Of a stretch of 64,000 bases of DNA, positions 51,119-59,132 are shown piece by piece; positions within the stretch are counted from its first letter, which is position 1; each line of letters opens with the position of its first letter. The notes beneath the pieces are model-generated. The model ran no database searches, was not told the DNA's origin, and saw only the letters and a list, made by a program, of their open reading frames with translations. A program made the translations under genes and the position numbers. The stretch is from an uncultured Oscillospiraceae bacterium. Lineage in GTDB: Bacteria; Bacillota; Clostridia; Oscillospirales; Acutalibacteraceae. Where the stretch lies: NCBI GenBank assembly GCA_900548545.1, contig URKX01000005.1, forward strand, positions 1 through 64,000, written 5' to 3'.

Positions 51119-52023
51119 TGGAAAAAGAATGTTTGGATGGCCTTGTGCGTAAAGGCGTTGGCGGATTCTATACGGTGGAAACGTCCCAGGGGGATTTCGT
51201 CTGTACCGCCCGCGGGAAGTTCCGTAAGAAACGGATCTCCCCTTACGCAGGGGACCGTGTGCGGATCACGGCCGAAGGGGACGGCACCGGCGCATTGGAG
51301 GAAATCCTGCCCCGCAAGAATTTTTTGGCCCGGCCGCCCATCGCCAACATCGACCAACTATTCATTGTGTCTTCCCTTAGGGATCCTTACCCGGAGCCGC
51401 TGATTATTGACAAAACTATCGCGGTGGCGGAAATGATGGATATTCGCCCGGTTTTGGTGCTGACCAAAACCGATTTGGACGATCCTTCGGAACTGAAAGC
51501 CATTTACGACCTGGCGGGGGTGCCTTGTCTTGTGGTTTCCTCCAAAACAGGGGATGGGGTAAATCAGGTGCGCCAACTGCTGAGGGGAAAGATTTCCGCG
51601 TTTACTGGGAATTCCGGCGTAGGGAAATCCACGTTGCTGAATGCGGTATTCCCGCACTTTGACTTAAAGACAGGGGAAGTCAGCCAGAAGCTGGGCCGTG
51701 GCCGCCATACCACTCGGGAAGTGGAGCTCTATAAGCTCCAGGACGGCGGTTATGTAGCCGACACCCCAGGCTTTTCCACCTTTGATATTGAGCGTTATCG
51801 ATTGACGGATAAGGGAAAACTTGCCTTGGGATTCCGGGAGTTCGCCCCCTATTTGGGGGAGTGCCAATTTTCCTCCTGTTCCCACACTTGCGAAAAGGGA
51901 TGCGCGATCCTCCAGGCTGTGGAAAAAGGGAAGATTCCTCGCTCCCGTTTTGAAAGCTATTGTGCGATGTATGAAGAAATAAAGGACGTGAAGCAATGGC
52001 AGCAAAAAAGCAGGAATGCATGA
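51118..52023 (+). CDS. rsgA: Ribosome small-subunit GTPase RsgA
   Basis: Circularly permuted GTPase that helps mature the 30S subunit. 301 residues. OB-fold about 1-70, then G4 (VLTKTDLDD), G1 (GNSGVGKSTLLN) and G3 (DTPGFSTF) in the permuted order normal for this family, and a C-terminal zinc motif CQFSSCSHTCEKGCAI with four ligands. The start ATG shares one base with the prkC stop TAA. In Bacillus rpe follows; here thiN follows directly with a 28-bp overlap. Confidence 0.96.
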   Translation: MEKECLDGLVRKGVGGFYTVETSQGDFVCTARGKFRKKRISPYAGDRVRITAEGDGTGALEEILPRKNFLARPPIANIDQLFIVSSLRDPYPEPLIIDKTIAVAEMMDIRPVLVLTKTDLDDPSELKAIYDLAGVPCLVVSSKTGDGVNQVRQLLRGKISAFTGNSGVGKSTLLNAVFPHFDLKTGEVSQKLGRGRHTTREVELYKLQDGGYVADTPGFSTFDIERYRLTDKGKLALGFREFAPYLGECQFSSCSHTCEKGCAILQAVEKGKIPRSRFESYCAMYEEIKDVKQWQQKSRNA

Positions 52024-52640
52024 TTATTGGAGCAGCCCCTATTGAAAGCGAAGCGGTCTTCCAAGAGTTCCCTCCGGAAAAATATTATGTGATTTGCGCG
52101 GATGCCGGGTATGAAACCGCGGTCAAGTATGGGATTACGCCTGACCTGATCGTTGGAGATTTCGACTCAGCGAAGACCTTGCCTCCTAAAAGCCGCAAGG
52201 TCTTGTCCCTGCCGGTGGAGAAGGATGTCACCGATACTATGTACGCAGTGATGAAAGGCTTTGCCAAGGGACTCCGTGGGTTTGTGCTGTTGGGGTGTTT
52301 GGGCGGCCCCCGGTTTGACCACTCTTTGGCCAACTTGGAGGTACTTCAGTATATTCGCCAACACAGTGGCCATGCGGTCATTGCCGATGAACATACCAAG
52401 TTGTTCTTGATTTCCGACAGCCGTTTGCGTTTGACCCAGATGAAGGGTGCTACAGTTTCCGTATTTCCCTATGGGTGCGCATCGTGTAATCTTTCTTACC
52501 AAGGGATGTTCTACCCCCTCAGCCAAGAAACGCTTGCCACAGGCGGGACATTGATGGGCGTGAGCAACAGCATTGTAGAGGACACTGCTGAGATCCGCGT
52601 CCACTCTGGAACGGCGTTGATTGCAGTCTATCAGGAGTAA
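51996..52640 (+). CDS. thiN: Thiamine pyrophosphokinase
   Basis: Transfers pyrophosphate from ATP to thiamine. 214 residues. ICADAGYETAVKYGITPD and the catalytic LIVGDFDSA are present, followed by EKDVTDTMYAV and GCLGGPRFDHSLANL, and a C-terminal beta domain (VSVFPYGCASCNLSYQGM). AAAGGACGTGAAGCA precedes the ATG inside rsgA. The spoVM-like ORF follows as in Bacillus. Confidence 0.94.
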   Translation: MAAKKQECMIIGAAPIESEAVFQEFPPEKYYVICADAGYETAVKYGITPDLIVGDFDSAKTLPPKSRKVLSLPVEKDVTDTMYAVMKGFAKGLRGFVLLGCLGGPRFDHSLANLEVLQYIRQHSGHAVIADEHTKLFLISDSRLRLTQMKGATVSVFPYGCASCNLSYQGMFYPLSQETLATGGTLMGVSNSIVEDTAEIRVHSGTALIAVYQE

Positions 52641-52710
52641 CACTTTTTTTCCAGCCGGATATACTGGTTAATGAACGAGAAAACCGGCAATGGGAAAGGG
52701 AGATGCTGCT

Positions 52711-52890
52711 GTGCCACGGTGTGATATTTCTTGCTTGAAAAATTACCAGACGAAGTGCTTGTGCGCCATCAGCTTTGGTTTGGGGATGTCCCTTTCCTGT
52801 TTTTGTCCGCTGGGTTTCACCATGTTCCTTTGCGCGGTGATCCTGGTAGCTTTAGGGTTTTCGTTACTACGTCACGGAAACGGGAGGTAA
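52711..52890 (+). CDS. Small membrane protein, unknown
   Basis: 59 residues from GTG 52711, chosen for AAAGGGAG eight bases before it; ATG 52690 has none. Cys-rich N-terminal half with six Cys in about 35 residues (CDISCLKNYQTKCLC), then a hydrophobic helix (MFLCAVILVALGFSLL). Short Cys-rich proteins with a TM helix are common between thiN and spoVM in Clostridia, as far as I recall, but no name is known. A link to spore formation would be a guess. Confidence 0.6.
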   Translation: MPRCDISCLKNYQTKCLCAISFGLGMSLSCFCPLGFTMFLCAVILVALGFSLLRHGNGR

Positions 52891-52895
52891 GAGCC

Positions 52896-52985
52896 ATGAA
52901 AATCGTTATTATTGATAAACGCAAAGGCTTTGTCGGGATGGTCTTGCGCAGGATCTATGGGGTTCGGAAGATCGAAGAGGTATAA
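52896..52985 (+). CDS. spoVM: SpoVM-like stage V sporulation microprotein
   Basis: 29 residues, starting at an ATG six bases after GGGAGGTAAG. The sequence MKIVIIDKRKGFVGMVLRRI is an amphipathic basic helix. SpoVM of Bacillus (26 residues, MKFYTIKLPKFLGGIVRAML...) has the same start, size, K-G-IV-R core and the same gene neighbourhood (rlmN, prpC, prkC, rsgA, thiN, spoVM). SpoVM marks the curved forespore membrane and anchors SpoIVA, and spoIVA lies 1.7 kb downstream here. Pro9, needed for localisation in Bacillus, is not present (Arg9). Identity is by position and pattern only. Confidence 0.7.
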   Translation: MKIVIIDKRKGFVGMVLRRIYGVRKIEEV

Positions 52986-53002
52986 AACAGAACATACACA
53001 AG

Positions 53003-53039
53003 AAGGCGCCTGCGGTGAGATCCCTGCGGGCGCCTTTTT
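53003..53039 (+). terminator. Terminator after the spoVM-like ORF
   Basis: AAGGCGCC and GGCGCCTT pair at the base with partial inner pairing (TGCGG/CTGCG region) and TTTTT follows. It ends the long operon that starts at yicC. Confidence 0.85.
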
Positions 53040-53040
53040 C

Positions 53041-53068
53041 GCATATTTGTATTCCTGCCGCATAGATA
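53041..53068 (+). promoter_or_regulatory. SigE-type sporulation promoter
   Basis: GCATATT (53041-53047) matches the SigE -35 consensus in full, then 13 bp, then CATAGATA (53061-53068) close to CATACAnT. It starts 32 bp before the SPOCS/LysM gene. Confidence 0.65.
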
Positions 53069-53099
53069 TGGGGTAAGAACAGCAAAGGAGAGGACCATT

Positions 53100-54632
53100 A
53101 TGCAGGCGAAACAGAAAACAAAGCCCTATGACTATTTCGACCCCGTATTCGACGGTTCTTACGAGGTGCCCATAGATACCGAGTATGACCTTCCGGACTA
53201 TTGTCCCGACATTCAAAAGATACTTAAGTGTAAAGTGATGCCGGGGATATCCTCCTATGGAGTCAGCGACGGGACCCTGCGGTGCCAAGGCGTGTGCGAC
53301 ATCCGGGTGCTGTATGTGGACGCCAAGGGGGACAGCCTGAGGTGCTGCGAATTCACCAAGGAGTTTTCCGCTTCCATCAAGGTGAAAAGTGGTGATGAGC
53401 AAGCGGTGGCTTTCATCCGGGCAAGTGTGGAACACATGACCTGCCGGGCTGTGAACGCCCGGCGCGTTGACCTTCATATGGCTGTGACATTAAAGGCCTT
53501 GGCTGTGGTTCAGCGGCAGGAGCAAATCACCTGTGATCTGGAGGGGGAGGGCATCCAACGGCTGGGAGAGCACAAAACAGCTTCCCAAGCGGTTAACGCT
53601 ATCCACCATGCTTTTACCGTAGAGGACAGGATCCCATTGAAAAACGGGAAACCGCCCATTGAATCCATCCTTCGGAAAGAGATCAGCTGCCGTGCAACCG
53701 ACCACAAGCTGGCCCAGGGGCAGTTGTCCGTCAGTGGCCGTGCAGATGTGTCCTTCCTGTATCTCTCTTCCGTAGACAGCACGCTGGAAAAGATGACTGC
53801 TTCTTTGGAGTTCAACCAGGTGATGGAGTGCGCCGGCGCAGGGGAAGATTGCCTGTGCGACCTCCGTTTAGTAGCGGGGGAAAGCAGCCTCCAGCCCCGG
53901 GAAGACGACGTGGGGGAATACACCAGCGTGGACGCGTCTGTCAAGATTTTCCTCACGGCGTTTTTGTACCAACCTTGCCAGGTGGACATGGTCAAGGATG
54001 CCTATTCCGTGAAGGGGCCTTTGGAGCTGCGGTATGCCCAAAGTGCCCTGACCACTGTGGGAGAGGTTTATACCCAGACGCTCAAGAAAAAACATTCCCT
54101 TTCCATTGCGGAGGAAGAGGTCCAAAAGGTGGTGGACCTTTGGTGCGAGCAGGAGAGCGCTCAATCCACCTGTGGGGAGGGCAAAATCACCTACCGAGTG
54201 AGGTATACGATCTGCCTGCTGTACCGGGGAAGTTCCGGAAGGCTGCTCTATTGGGAAAAAGCTTTTGACCAGGAATTTGTCACGGAATTGGAAGGCTCCC
54301 ATGCAAAGCGCAGTGATACCGTGTCCCTGACAGACCTGTGGGAGTACCGGATCGCGGATAAGAATACTGTGGAGGCTTCTGTGGAAACTTGGGTGTCCAC
54401 CTTGCTGTATGACCGGGAACCTGCCTCTTATGTGGCGGCTGCTGGTATGGAGGACACCGCGGTACCCTATCCCCATCAGCCCCAGCTGTTGGTGTATTAC
54501 GCTTCTCAAGGGGAAAAACTTTGGAACATTGCCAAAAGCCACCGGGCCCTGCTGTCGGATATCCAAGAGCAAAACGATTTGTTTGACGACACTTTGCCAG
54601 AGTCCCGGCCTTTGATCATTTGCAACCGATGA
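53100..54632 (+). CDS. SPOCS (DUF3794) and LysM domain spore protein
   Basis: 510 residues. At least three DUF3794/SPOCS-like segments (about 10-165, 170-300, 320-440) with the motif DLPDYCPDIQKILKCK at the start of the first, and a C-terminal LysM-like segment (LVYYASQGEKLWNIAKSHR, about 455-505). Proteins of this kind are produced in the mother cell and associate with the spore surface or cortex. No signal peptide. GGAGAGGACC precedes the ATG. A SigE-type promoter stands upstream; spoIVA follows after 30 bp and may be cotranscribed. Confidence 0.88.
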   Translation: MQAKQKTKPYDYFDPVFDGSYEVPIDTEYDLPDYCPDIQKILKCKVMPGISSYGVSDGTLRCQGVCDIRVLYVDAKGDSLRCCEFTKEFSASIKVKSGDEQAVAFIRASVEHMTCRAVNARRVDLHMAVTLKALAVVQRQEQITCDLEGEGIQRLGEHKTASQAVNAIHHAFTVEDRIPLKNGKPPIESILRKEISCRATDHKLAQGQLSVSGRADVSFLYLSSVDSTLEKMTASLEFNQVMECAGAGEDCLCDLRLVAGESSLQPREDDVGEYTSVDASVKIFLTAFLYQPCQVDMVKDAYSVKGPLELRYAQSALTTVGEVYTQTLKKKHSLSIAEEEVQKVVDLWCEQESAQSTCGEGKITYRVRYTICLLYRGSSGRLLYWEKAFDQEFVTELEGSHAKRSDTVSLTDLWEYRIADKNTVEASVETWVSTLLYDREPASYVAAAGMEDTAVPYPHQPQLLVYYASQGEKLWNIAKSHRALLSDIQEQNDLFDDTLPESRPLIICNR

Positions 54633-54662
54633 ACAAGAAACACTGCGGTAGAGAGGTACAAT

Positions 54663-56138
54663 ATGGAAGGTTTTAATGTTTACAAAGACATACAAGACCG
54701 CACCGGCGGGGAAATATACATCGGTGTAGTGGGCCCGGTTCGTACCGGGAAATCCACCTTTATCAAGAAGTTCATGGACACTGTGGTGATCCCCCACATC
54801 CCCGATGGGATGCAGCGGGAACGGGCCATTGACGAGCTCCCCCAATCCTCAGCGGGACGCACCATTATGACCACCGAGCCCAAGTTCATCCCGGAACAGG
54901 CTGTGGATGTCCAAATCGACGAGGACGCCTCTTTCCGTGTGCGGATGATTGACTGCGTCGGGTACATCGTGCCCAGCGCCATTGGGTATATTGAAGAGGA
55001 CCAACCCCGGATGGTCCGTACCCCCTGGTATGAGGAACCCATCCCCTTTAATATGGCGGCGGAAATCGGCACAAAAAAGGTGATCACCGAACACTCCACC
55101 ATTGGGCTTGTCATCACCACAGATGGCAGCATCAGTGACATTCCACGGGAGGAGTATGAAGAGGCAGAAGAGCGGGTGATCAATGAGCTGAACCAGACGG
55201 GAAGGCCCTATGTGATGCTGCTCAACTGCGTGGACCCCACTACACAGGAGTCCCGTGAGTTATCCGCCCGGCTGGGAAGCAAGTATGGCGTCCCGGTGCT
55301 CCCGGTAAACTGCATCGATATGACCGAGCAGGATATCCGTGATATCATTGCCAGCCTGTTGTACCAGTTCCCTGTACGGGAAGTGGCGTTGGATCTGCCC
55401 GGCTGGGTCACGTCCCTGGAGTCGGATCATTGGCTGCTTTCCAGTGTGCTTGCAACCCTGCGCAGCGCTTGCGGGATCCACAAAATGTGCCAGGTAAAAG
55501 GGATGGTGGAAAGCCTGAAAGCCTGCGATTCCATCAAAGAAGTGCATATCCAGCGGATCGATTTAGGCAGCGGGCAAAGCCGGGGAGAACTTATATTTGA
55601 CCAAGGGCTGTTTTACAAGATCCTCAGCGAAAAGACCGGGTTGGAAATTCAAGATGACTCGGAGTTGATGAGCCAGCTGGTGGAGATGACCGCCATCAAA
55701 CGGCAGTATCAAAAGCTCAGCCAAGCGTATGAGGATGTGCAGCAGACAGGGTATGGCATTGTCATGCCGGATGTGGAGGAGCTGACCCTGGAAGAGCCGA
55801 AGATCCTAAAGCAAAATGGCAAGTATGGTATCCGGCTGAAGGCCACAGCACCTTCCATCCATATGATGAAGACCCAGATCCACACGGAAATCACCCCCAT
55901 TGTAGGTTCGGAGCAGCAGTCGGAAGAACTGGTGATGTACCTGCTGAAAGAGTTCGAAGAAGACCCCGTAAAGATCTGGGAATCCAATATCTTCGGCAAG
56001 TCGCTGCACTCCCTTGTCAATGAAGGGATGCATAACAAGCTGTATCGTATGCCGGCCGACGCCCGGGAAAAAGTGCGGGAAACCATCGAACGGATCATCA
56101 ACGATGGCTGCAGCGGGCTTCTGTGCATCATTTTGTAA
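54663..56138 (+). CDS. spoIVA: Spore coat assembly ATPase SpoIVA
   Basis: Forms the polymerised base layer of the spore coat around the forespore by ATP hydrolysis. 491 residues, same size as in Bacillus (492). N-terminal P-loop GPVRTGKSTFIKKF (about 24-37), switch regions MIDCVGYIVPSA and the sensor TTDGSI; C-terminal domain ends in RIINDGCSGLLCIIL, the part that binds SpoVM. AGAGAGG precedes the ATG. Confidence 0.97.
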   Translation: MEGFNVYKDIQDRTGGEIYIGVVGPVRTGKSTFIKKFMDTVVIPHIPDGMQRERAIDELPQSSAGRTIMTTEPKFIPEQAVDVQIDEDASFRVRMIDCVGYIVPSAIGYIEEDQPRMVRTPWYEEPIPFNMAAEIGTKKVITEHSTIGLVITTDGSISDIPREEYEEAEERVINELNQTGRPYVMLLNCVDPTTQESRELSARLGSKYGVPVLPVNCIDMTEQDIRDIIASLLYQFPVREVALDLPGWVTSLESDHWLLSSVLATLRSACGIHKMCQVKGMVESLKACDSIKEVHIQRIDLGSGQSRGELIFDQGLFYKILSEKTGLEIQDDSELMSQLVEMTAIKRQYQKLSQAYEDVQQTGYGIVMPDVEELTLEEPKILKQNGKYGIRLKATAPSIHMMKTQIHTEITPIVGSEQQSEELVMYLLKEFEEDPVKIWESNIFGKSLHSLVNEGMHNKLYRMPADAREKVRETIERIINDGCSGLLCIIL

Positions 56139-56141
56139 GCC

Positions 56142-56489
56142 ATGCAGGATTTAGAGAAGTTGCGGGAGATCGAGGAGTGGGGCCAGGAGGAAGAACAGCC
56201 CCTCTCCGAGGAGCCGCCCGAATCTGCTGGCAACCCACTGCCGTTGATACAGGCAGCTGTGTGTCTGCTGATTTTAGCAGGGCTGCTTTTACTGCGGGCA
56301 ACAGGTCAGCCCATCTATCACTCCTTTGCCCAATGGTATCAGCAGGAAGCCTCCCAAGAGATCCAGCTGCCTGCCTGGGAAGGGGAAGCAGCCCCCACGC
56401 CATCCCCCTCTCCATCGCCGTCACCTTCCCCCGCGCCAGAAGCCAGTGCCAACCCCTGGGGTGAAGAAACTTCTTTGCAGCGGGTATGA
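56142..56489 (+). CDS. Single-pass membrane protein with Pro/Ser tail, SpoIVFA-position candidate
   Basis: 115 residues. Acidic N-terminus (about 1-30), TM at about 34-50 (LIQAAVCLLILAGLLLL), then an outer tail with a repeated PSPSPSPS stretch (about 86-98). No domain is recognised. It starts three bases after spoIVA and its stop overlaps the SpoIVFB-like protease start by 4 bp, the position of SpoIVFA in Bacillus. SpoIVFA is larger and has a LytM domain, which is lacking here. Function inferred from position only. Confidence 0.65.
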   Translation: MQDLEKLREIEEWGQEEEQPLSEEPPESAGNPLPLIQAAVCLLILAGLLLLRATGQPIYHSFAQWYQQEASQEIQLPAWEGEAAPTPSPSPSPSPSPAPEASANPWGEETSLQRV

Positions 56490-57091
56490 GTATTTGTTTC
56501 CGGCTTGGCGGCTGCCCGGTGGAGGCGCGGTTCTCGTTCTTCGCTTTGCTGGCATTTTGCTGCCTGTTTTTGGGGGCAGGGAACAGCGTATTTTTCCTAG
56601 CTGCTGCTGCCTGCCATGAGAGCGCTCATGTGGCTGCTTTGTTTTACTGGAAAGCCCCTCCTGCAAAATTGCTGCTCTCCGGTTTGGGGTGCCGTTTGAC
56701 CCTTGACCCTCAACGACCATTGTCCTATGGCAAGATGGCATGGGTATCCTTGGCAGGGCCAGGGGCAAACCTTCTGATCGCCCTGGGGTTGCTGCTCCTG
56801 GGCCAGGGAGAAACGCCTTTTTTCGCAGCTAATTTCGCGTTGGGAGTTTTTCACTGCCTGCCAGTAGAACCTTTGGATGGCGGTATGGCCCTCCGTGCGT
56901 GCCTTAGCAGCTTGCTTGTCAGCGATACCGCAGCAAAAATATCATTTGCGGTGGGGCTGGTGTTTTTAATCCCTTTGGCTGTGTTGGGGTTTGTCATACT
57001 TTTGCGCACTCGGTACAATTATTCATTGCTTGCAATCAGCCTGTATCTGATGCTGTATCTGGTCTTAAAACACGACTTGTTCACTGGATAG
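56486..57091 (+). CDS. SpoIVFB-like intramembrane site-2 protease
   Basis: 201 residues with about six TM helices. Zinc motif HESAH (HExxH) in TM2 (about residues 44-48) and the third ligand in LPVEPLDGGMALRA. SpoIVFB in Bacillus cleaves pro-SigK in the mother cell. The protein is shorter than SpoIVFB (~288) and lacks the CBS domain, so it is a reduced version. It lies directly behind spoIVA and the one-TM gene. Substrate unknown; sporulation role inferred. Confidence 0.78.
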   Translation: MSICFRLGGCPVEARFSFFALLAFCCLFLGAGNSVFFLAAAACHESAHVAALFYWKAPPAKLLLSGLGCRLTLDPQRPLSYGKMAWVSLAGPGANLLIALGLLLLGQGETPFFAANFALGVFHCLPVEPLDGGMALRACLSSLLVSDTAAKISFAVGLVFLIPLAVLGFVILLRTRYNYSLLAISLYLMLYLVLKHDLFTG

Positions 57092-57122
57092 GGAGCCTGC
57101 CAAAGGGTAGGCTCCCTTTTTC
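57091..57122 (+). terminator. Terminator after the SpoIVFB-like gene
   Basis: GGGAGCCTGC and GGTAGGCTCCC pair around CAAAG and TTTTT follows. Confidence 0.93.
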
Positions 57123-57144
57123 GCTGGCTATGGCTGCCAGCTTG

Positions 57145-57153
57145 TGTTATAAT
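57145..57153 (+). promoter_or_regulatory. Extended -10 promoter candidate
   Basis: TGTTATAAT includes an exact TATAAT (57148-57153) with TG upstream. The -35 candidate TGGCTA (57125-57130) is weak. It precedes the ORF at 57192 by about 40 bp. Confidence 0.5.
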
Positions 57154-57191
57154 GAAGTCCTGAGAAAATCAGGGAAAGGAGGGAAAGCCCT

Positions 57192-57599
57192 ATGCACGTG
57201 ATCGTCTGCCTGGACGATAAGGAGGGGATGCTCTTTCACGGGCGCCGCCAAAGCCGGGACCGGGAAGTGGTGGGGGAGATCCTCAAAAGAACCAAGGGAC
57301 GGCGTTTGTGGATATCGCCCTATTCCCAGCCGCTGTTCCAAGGACTGATGGATGGGCTCCTGGTGGATGAAGGTTTTTTAGGCAAAGCGGCTCCCGGGGA
57401 TTTTTGCTTTGTAGAGGGGGCTCCTTTGGCCCCTTGGAAGGACAAGCTGGAATCCATCACACTTTACCGTTGGAACCGCCATTACCCAGGGGATGTATTT
57501 TTCGATATAGACCTAAAAAGCGGGTGGACGCTTTCCAGTCGAAGGGAATTTCCTGGCCATTCCCATGAGAAGGTCACAGAGGAGGTGTATCTGCCGTGA
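57192..57599 (+). CDS. Conserved hypothetical protein, sometimes labelled ribonuclease Z
   Basis: 135 residues of unknown function. VIVCLDDKEGMLFHGRRQS at the start and FVEGAPLAPWKDKLESI, YRWNRHYPGDVFFDIDL and HSHEKVTEEVYLP later form a recurrent Clostridia protein that databases sometimes call ribonuclease Z, although the HxHxDH metallo-lactamase motif is absent here. GGAAAGGAGGG precedes the ATG. The next gene starts four bases before its stop. Confidence 0.72.
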   Translation: MHVIVCLDDKEGMLFHGRRQSRDREVVGEILKRTKGRRLWISPYSQPLFQGLMDGLLVDEGFLGKAAPGDFCFVEGAPLAPWKDKLESITLYRWNRHYPGDVFFDIDLKSGWTLSSRREFPGHSHEKVTEEVYLP

Positions 57600-58510
57600 A
57601 GAAACGTTGGCTTATCCTGCTGCCATTCTTGTTGTCCTTCGTTGTACTGTTGTCTGGCTGTGAGGCCCAGCTGACAGCAGCGCCTACCCCTTCTCCCACG
57701 CCTGTGGCGCTGGAAGAGGTACCGGCCTATTCCGGCTCCCCTTATGTGGAAGTGGAAGGGAACCAGCCCGCCTTTCTTCAGGAGGAGCTCACAACCACGT
57801 CTTTCGAATCTTACAGCCCGTTGGATTCTTTGGGACGGTGTGGTGTGGCGTTTGCCTGCGTGGGAAAGGACCTGATGCCCACCCAGGACCGAGAGGACAT
57901 CAGTGGTGTCCACCCCACAGGATGGGTTCAAAACCAGTATGATTTTGTGGATGGCGGCTCCCTGTATAACCGCTGCCATTTGATCGGGTTTCAGCTGACA
58001 GGGGAAAATGCCAACGAGGAAAACTTGATCACCGGAACCCGGTATATGAATGTGGAAGGGATGCTGCCCTTTGAGAATATGGTGGCTGATTACATCAAAG
58101 AAACAGAAAACCATGTGCTCTATCGGGTGACGCCAATTTTCCAAGGGGAGGACCTGGTAGCCCAGGGATTGGTGATGGAAGCCTATTCTGTGGAAGACCA
58201 GGGGGACGGCATTTGTTTTCACGTATATGTGTACAATGTCCAACCTGGGGTGGAAATCGAGTATGCCACCGGGGAAAACTGGGCCACAGGACAGGAGGAA
58301 AGCCCTTCCCAAAACGCAGGATCGGCAAGCTCTGCCAACAGTAGCTCCCAAGAACAGGACTACATTTTGAACACCAGCTCCCACAAATTTCATTTGCCCA
58401 CTTGCACTTCCGTAGAAGATATGAGCGAAAAAAATAAACAGTCCTATCACGGTACCCGGGACAATCTCCTGGCACAAGGCTATACCCCTTGCGGGAATTG
58501 CAACCCGTAA
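57596..58510 (+). CDS. Lipoprotein DNA/RNA non-specific endonuclease
   Basis: 304 residues. Signal peptide with lipobox VVLLSGC (Cys22), a Thr/Pro/Ser linker (TPSPTP), then a DNA/RNA non-specific nuclease domain of the streptodornase type; NRCHLIGFQLTGENANEENL and TGTRYMN hold the catalytic His and metal ligand. The C-terminal ~50 residues (HLPTCTSVEDM ... YTPCGNCNP) form a compact Cys/His motif common after secreted nucleases. It is anchored on the outside of the cell, so scavenging of extracellular DNA or biofilm DNA is likely. GTG start overlaps the preceding gene. Confidence 0.87.
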   Translation: MKKRWLILLPFLLSFVVLLSGCEAQLTAAPTPSPTPVALEEVPAYSGSPYVEVEGNQPAFLQEELTTTSFESYSPLDSLGRCGVAFACVGKDLMPTQDREDISGVHPTGWVQNQYDFVDGGSLYNRCHLIGFQLTGENANEENLITGTRYMNVEGMLPFENMVADYIKETENHVLYRVTPIFQGEDLVAQGLVMEAYSVEDQGDGICFHVYVYNVQPGVEIEYATGENWATGQEESPSQNAGSASSANSSSQEQDYILNTSSHKFHLPTCTSVEDMSEKNKQSYHGTRDNLLAQGYTPCGNCNP

Positions 58511-58540
58511 CAAAATGCACACATAGGGAGGTGCCATTTG

Positions 58541-59116
58541 ATGAAACGTACATGGATGTTGCTGTTGGCAGGATTTTTGGTGCTGTTTTTGACTGCCTGT
58601 GGCAGCACGGACACAGTATCAAAGAAAGAAAGCCAAACAGTTACACAAGGAGCCTCTAACTCCGCTTCCCAGTTGGAAGTACAAGAGAGCCCGCAAGTTG
58701 CCACCCCTAGTCCAGATGTTCCCACACCGTCGCCTCAGGCATCCCAGGTTGAAACGGGGAAGACGGTGCTGCGGATCACTGTGGGTGGCCAAACTTTTAC
58801 AGCGGATCTGGAAGATACAGCCGCAGCCCAGGCTTTAACGGAAATGCTGCCCATGGCCCTGGTGATGGACGACTGGCAAGGCGTTGCTAAACGGTTTGAC
58901 TTGCCCAGTACGTTCCCAGAATCTGCCCAGGAGGCGACCAGCTTAAATTCTGGGCAGCTGGTCTTGGAAGGCACTGGTACGCTGTGTCTGTTCTATCAGC
59001 CGGATGCCCAGGGGGGAAGCTATACGCCCCTTGCCTCTGTGCGAGAAGCGGATGCTTTGGAACAGGCCATGGAGGGGGAAGCTGTGGAGGTCTCATTTGA
59101 CTTGGGCACAGAGTAA
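58541..59116 (+). CDS. Cyclophilin-like-fold lipoprotein
   Basis: 191 residues. Signal peptide with lipobox FLTAC (Cys19), a 50-residue Ser/Pro linker (TPSPDVPTPSPQAS), and a C-terminal domain of about 115 residues starting LRITVGGQTFTADLEDT and with AQALTEMLPMALVMDDWQG, which resembles the cyclophilin-like family of bacterial lipoproteins. No catalytic site is assigned. GGGAGGTG precedes; TTG 58538 directly before the ATG is an alternative. Function unknown. Confidence 0.78.
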   Translation: MKRTWMLLLAGFLVLFLTACGSTDTVSKKESQTVTQGASNSASQLEVQESPQVATPSPDVPTPSPQASQVETGKTVLRITVGGQTFTADLEDTAAAQALTEMLPMALVMDDWQGVAKRFDLPSTFPESAQEATSLNSGQLVLEGTGTLCLFYQPDAQGGSYTPLASVREADALEQAMEGEAVEVSFDLGTE

Positions 59117-59132
59117 AATGTAATTTTCCCTC

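Noticed and set aside
57482..58537. 351-residue minus-strand frame opposite the nuclease gene
   Set aside because: The plus-strand lipoprotein nuclease has signal peptide and catalytic motifs; the antisense has none.
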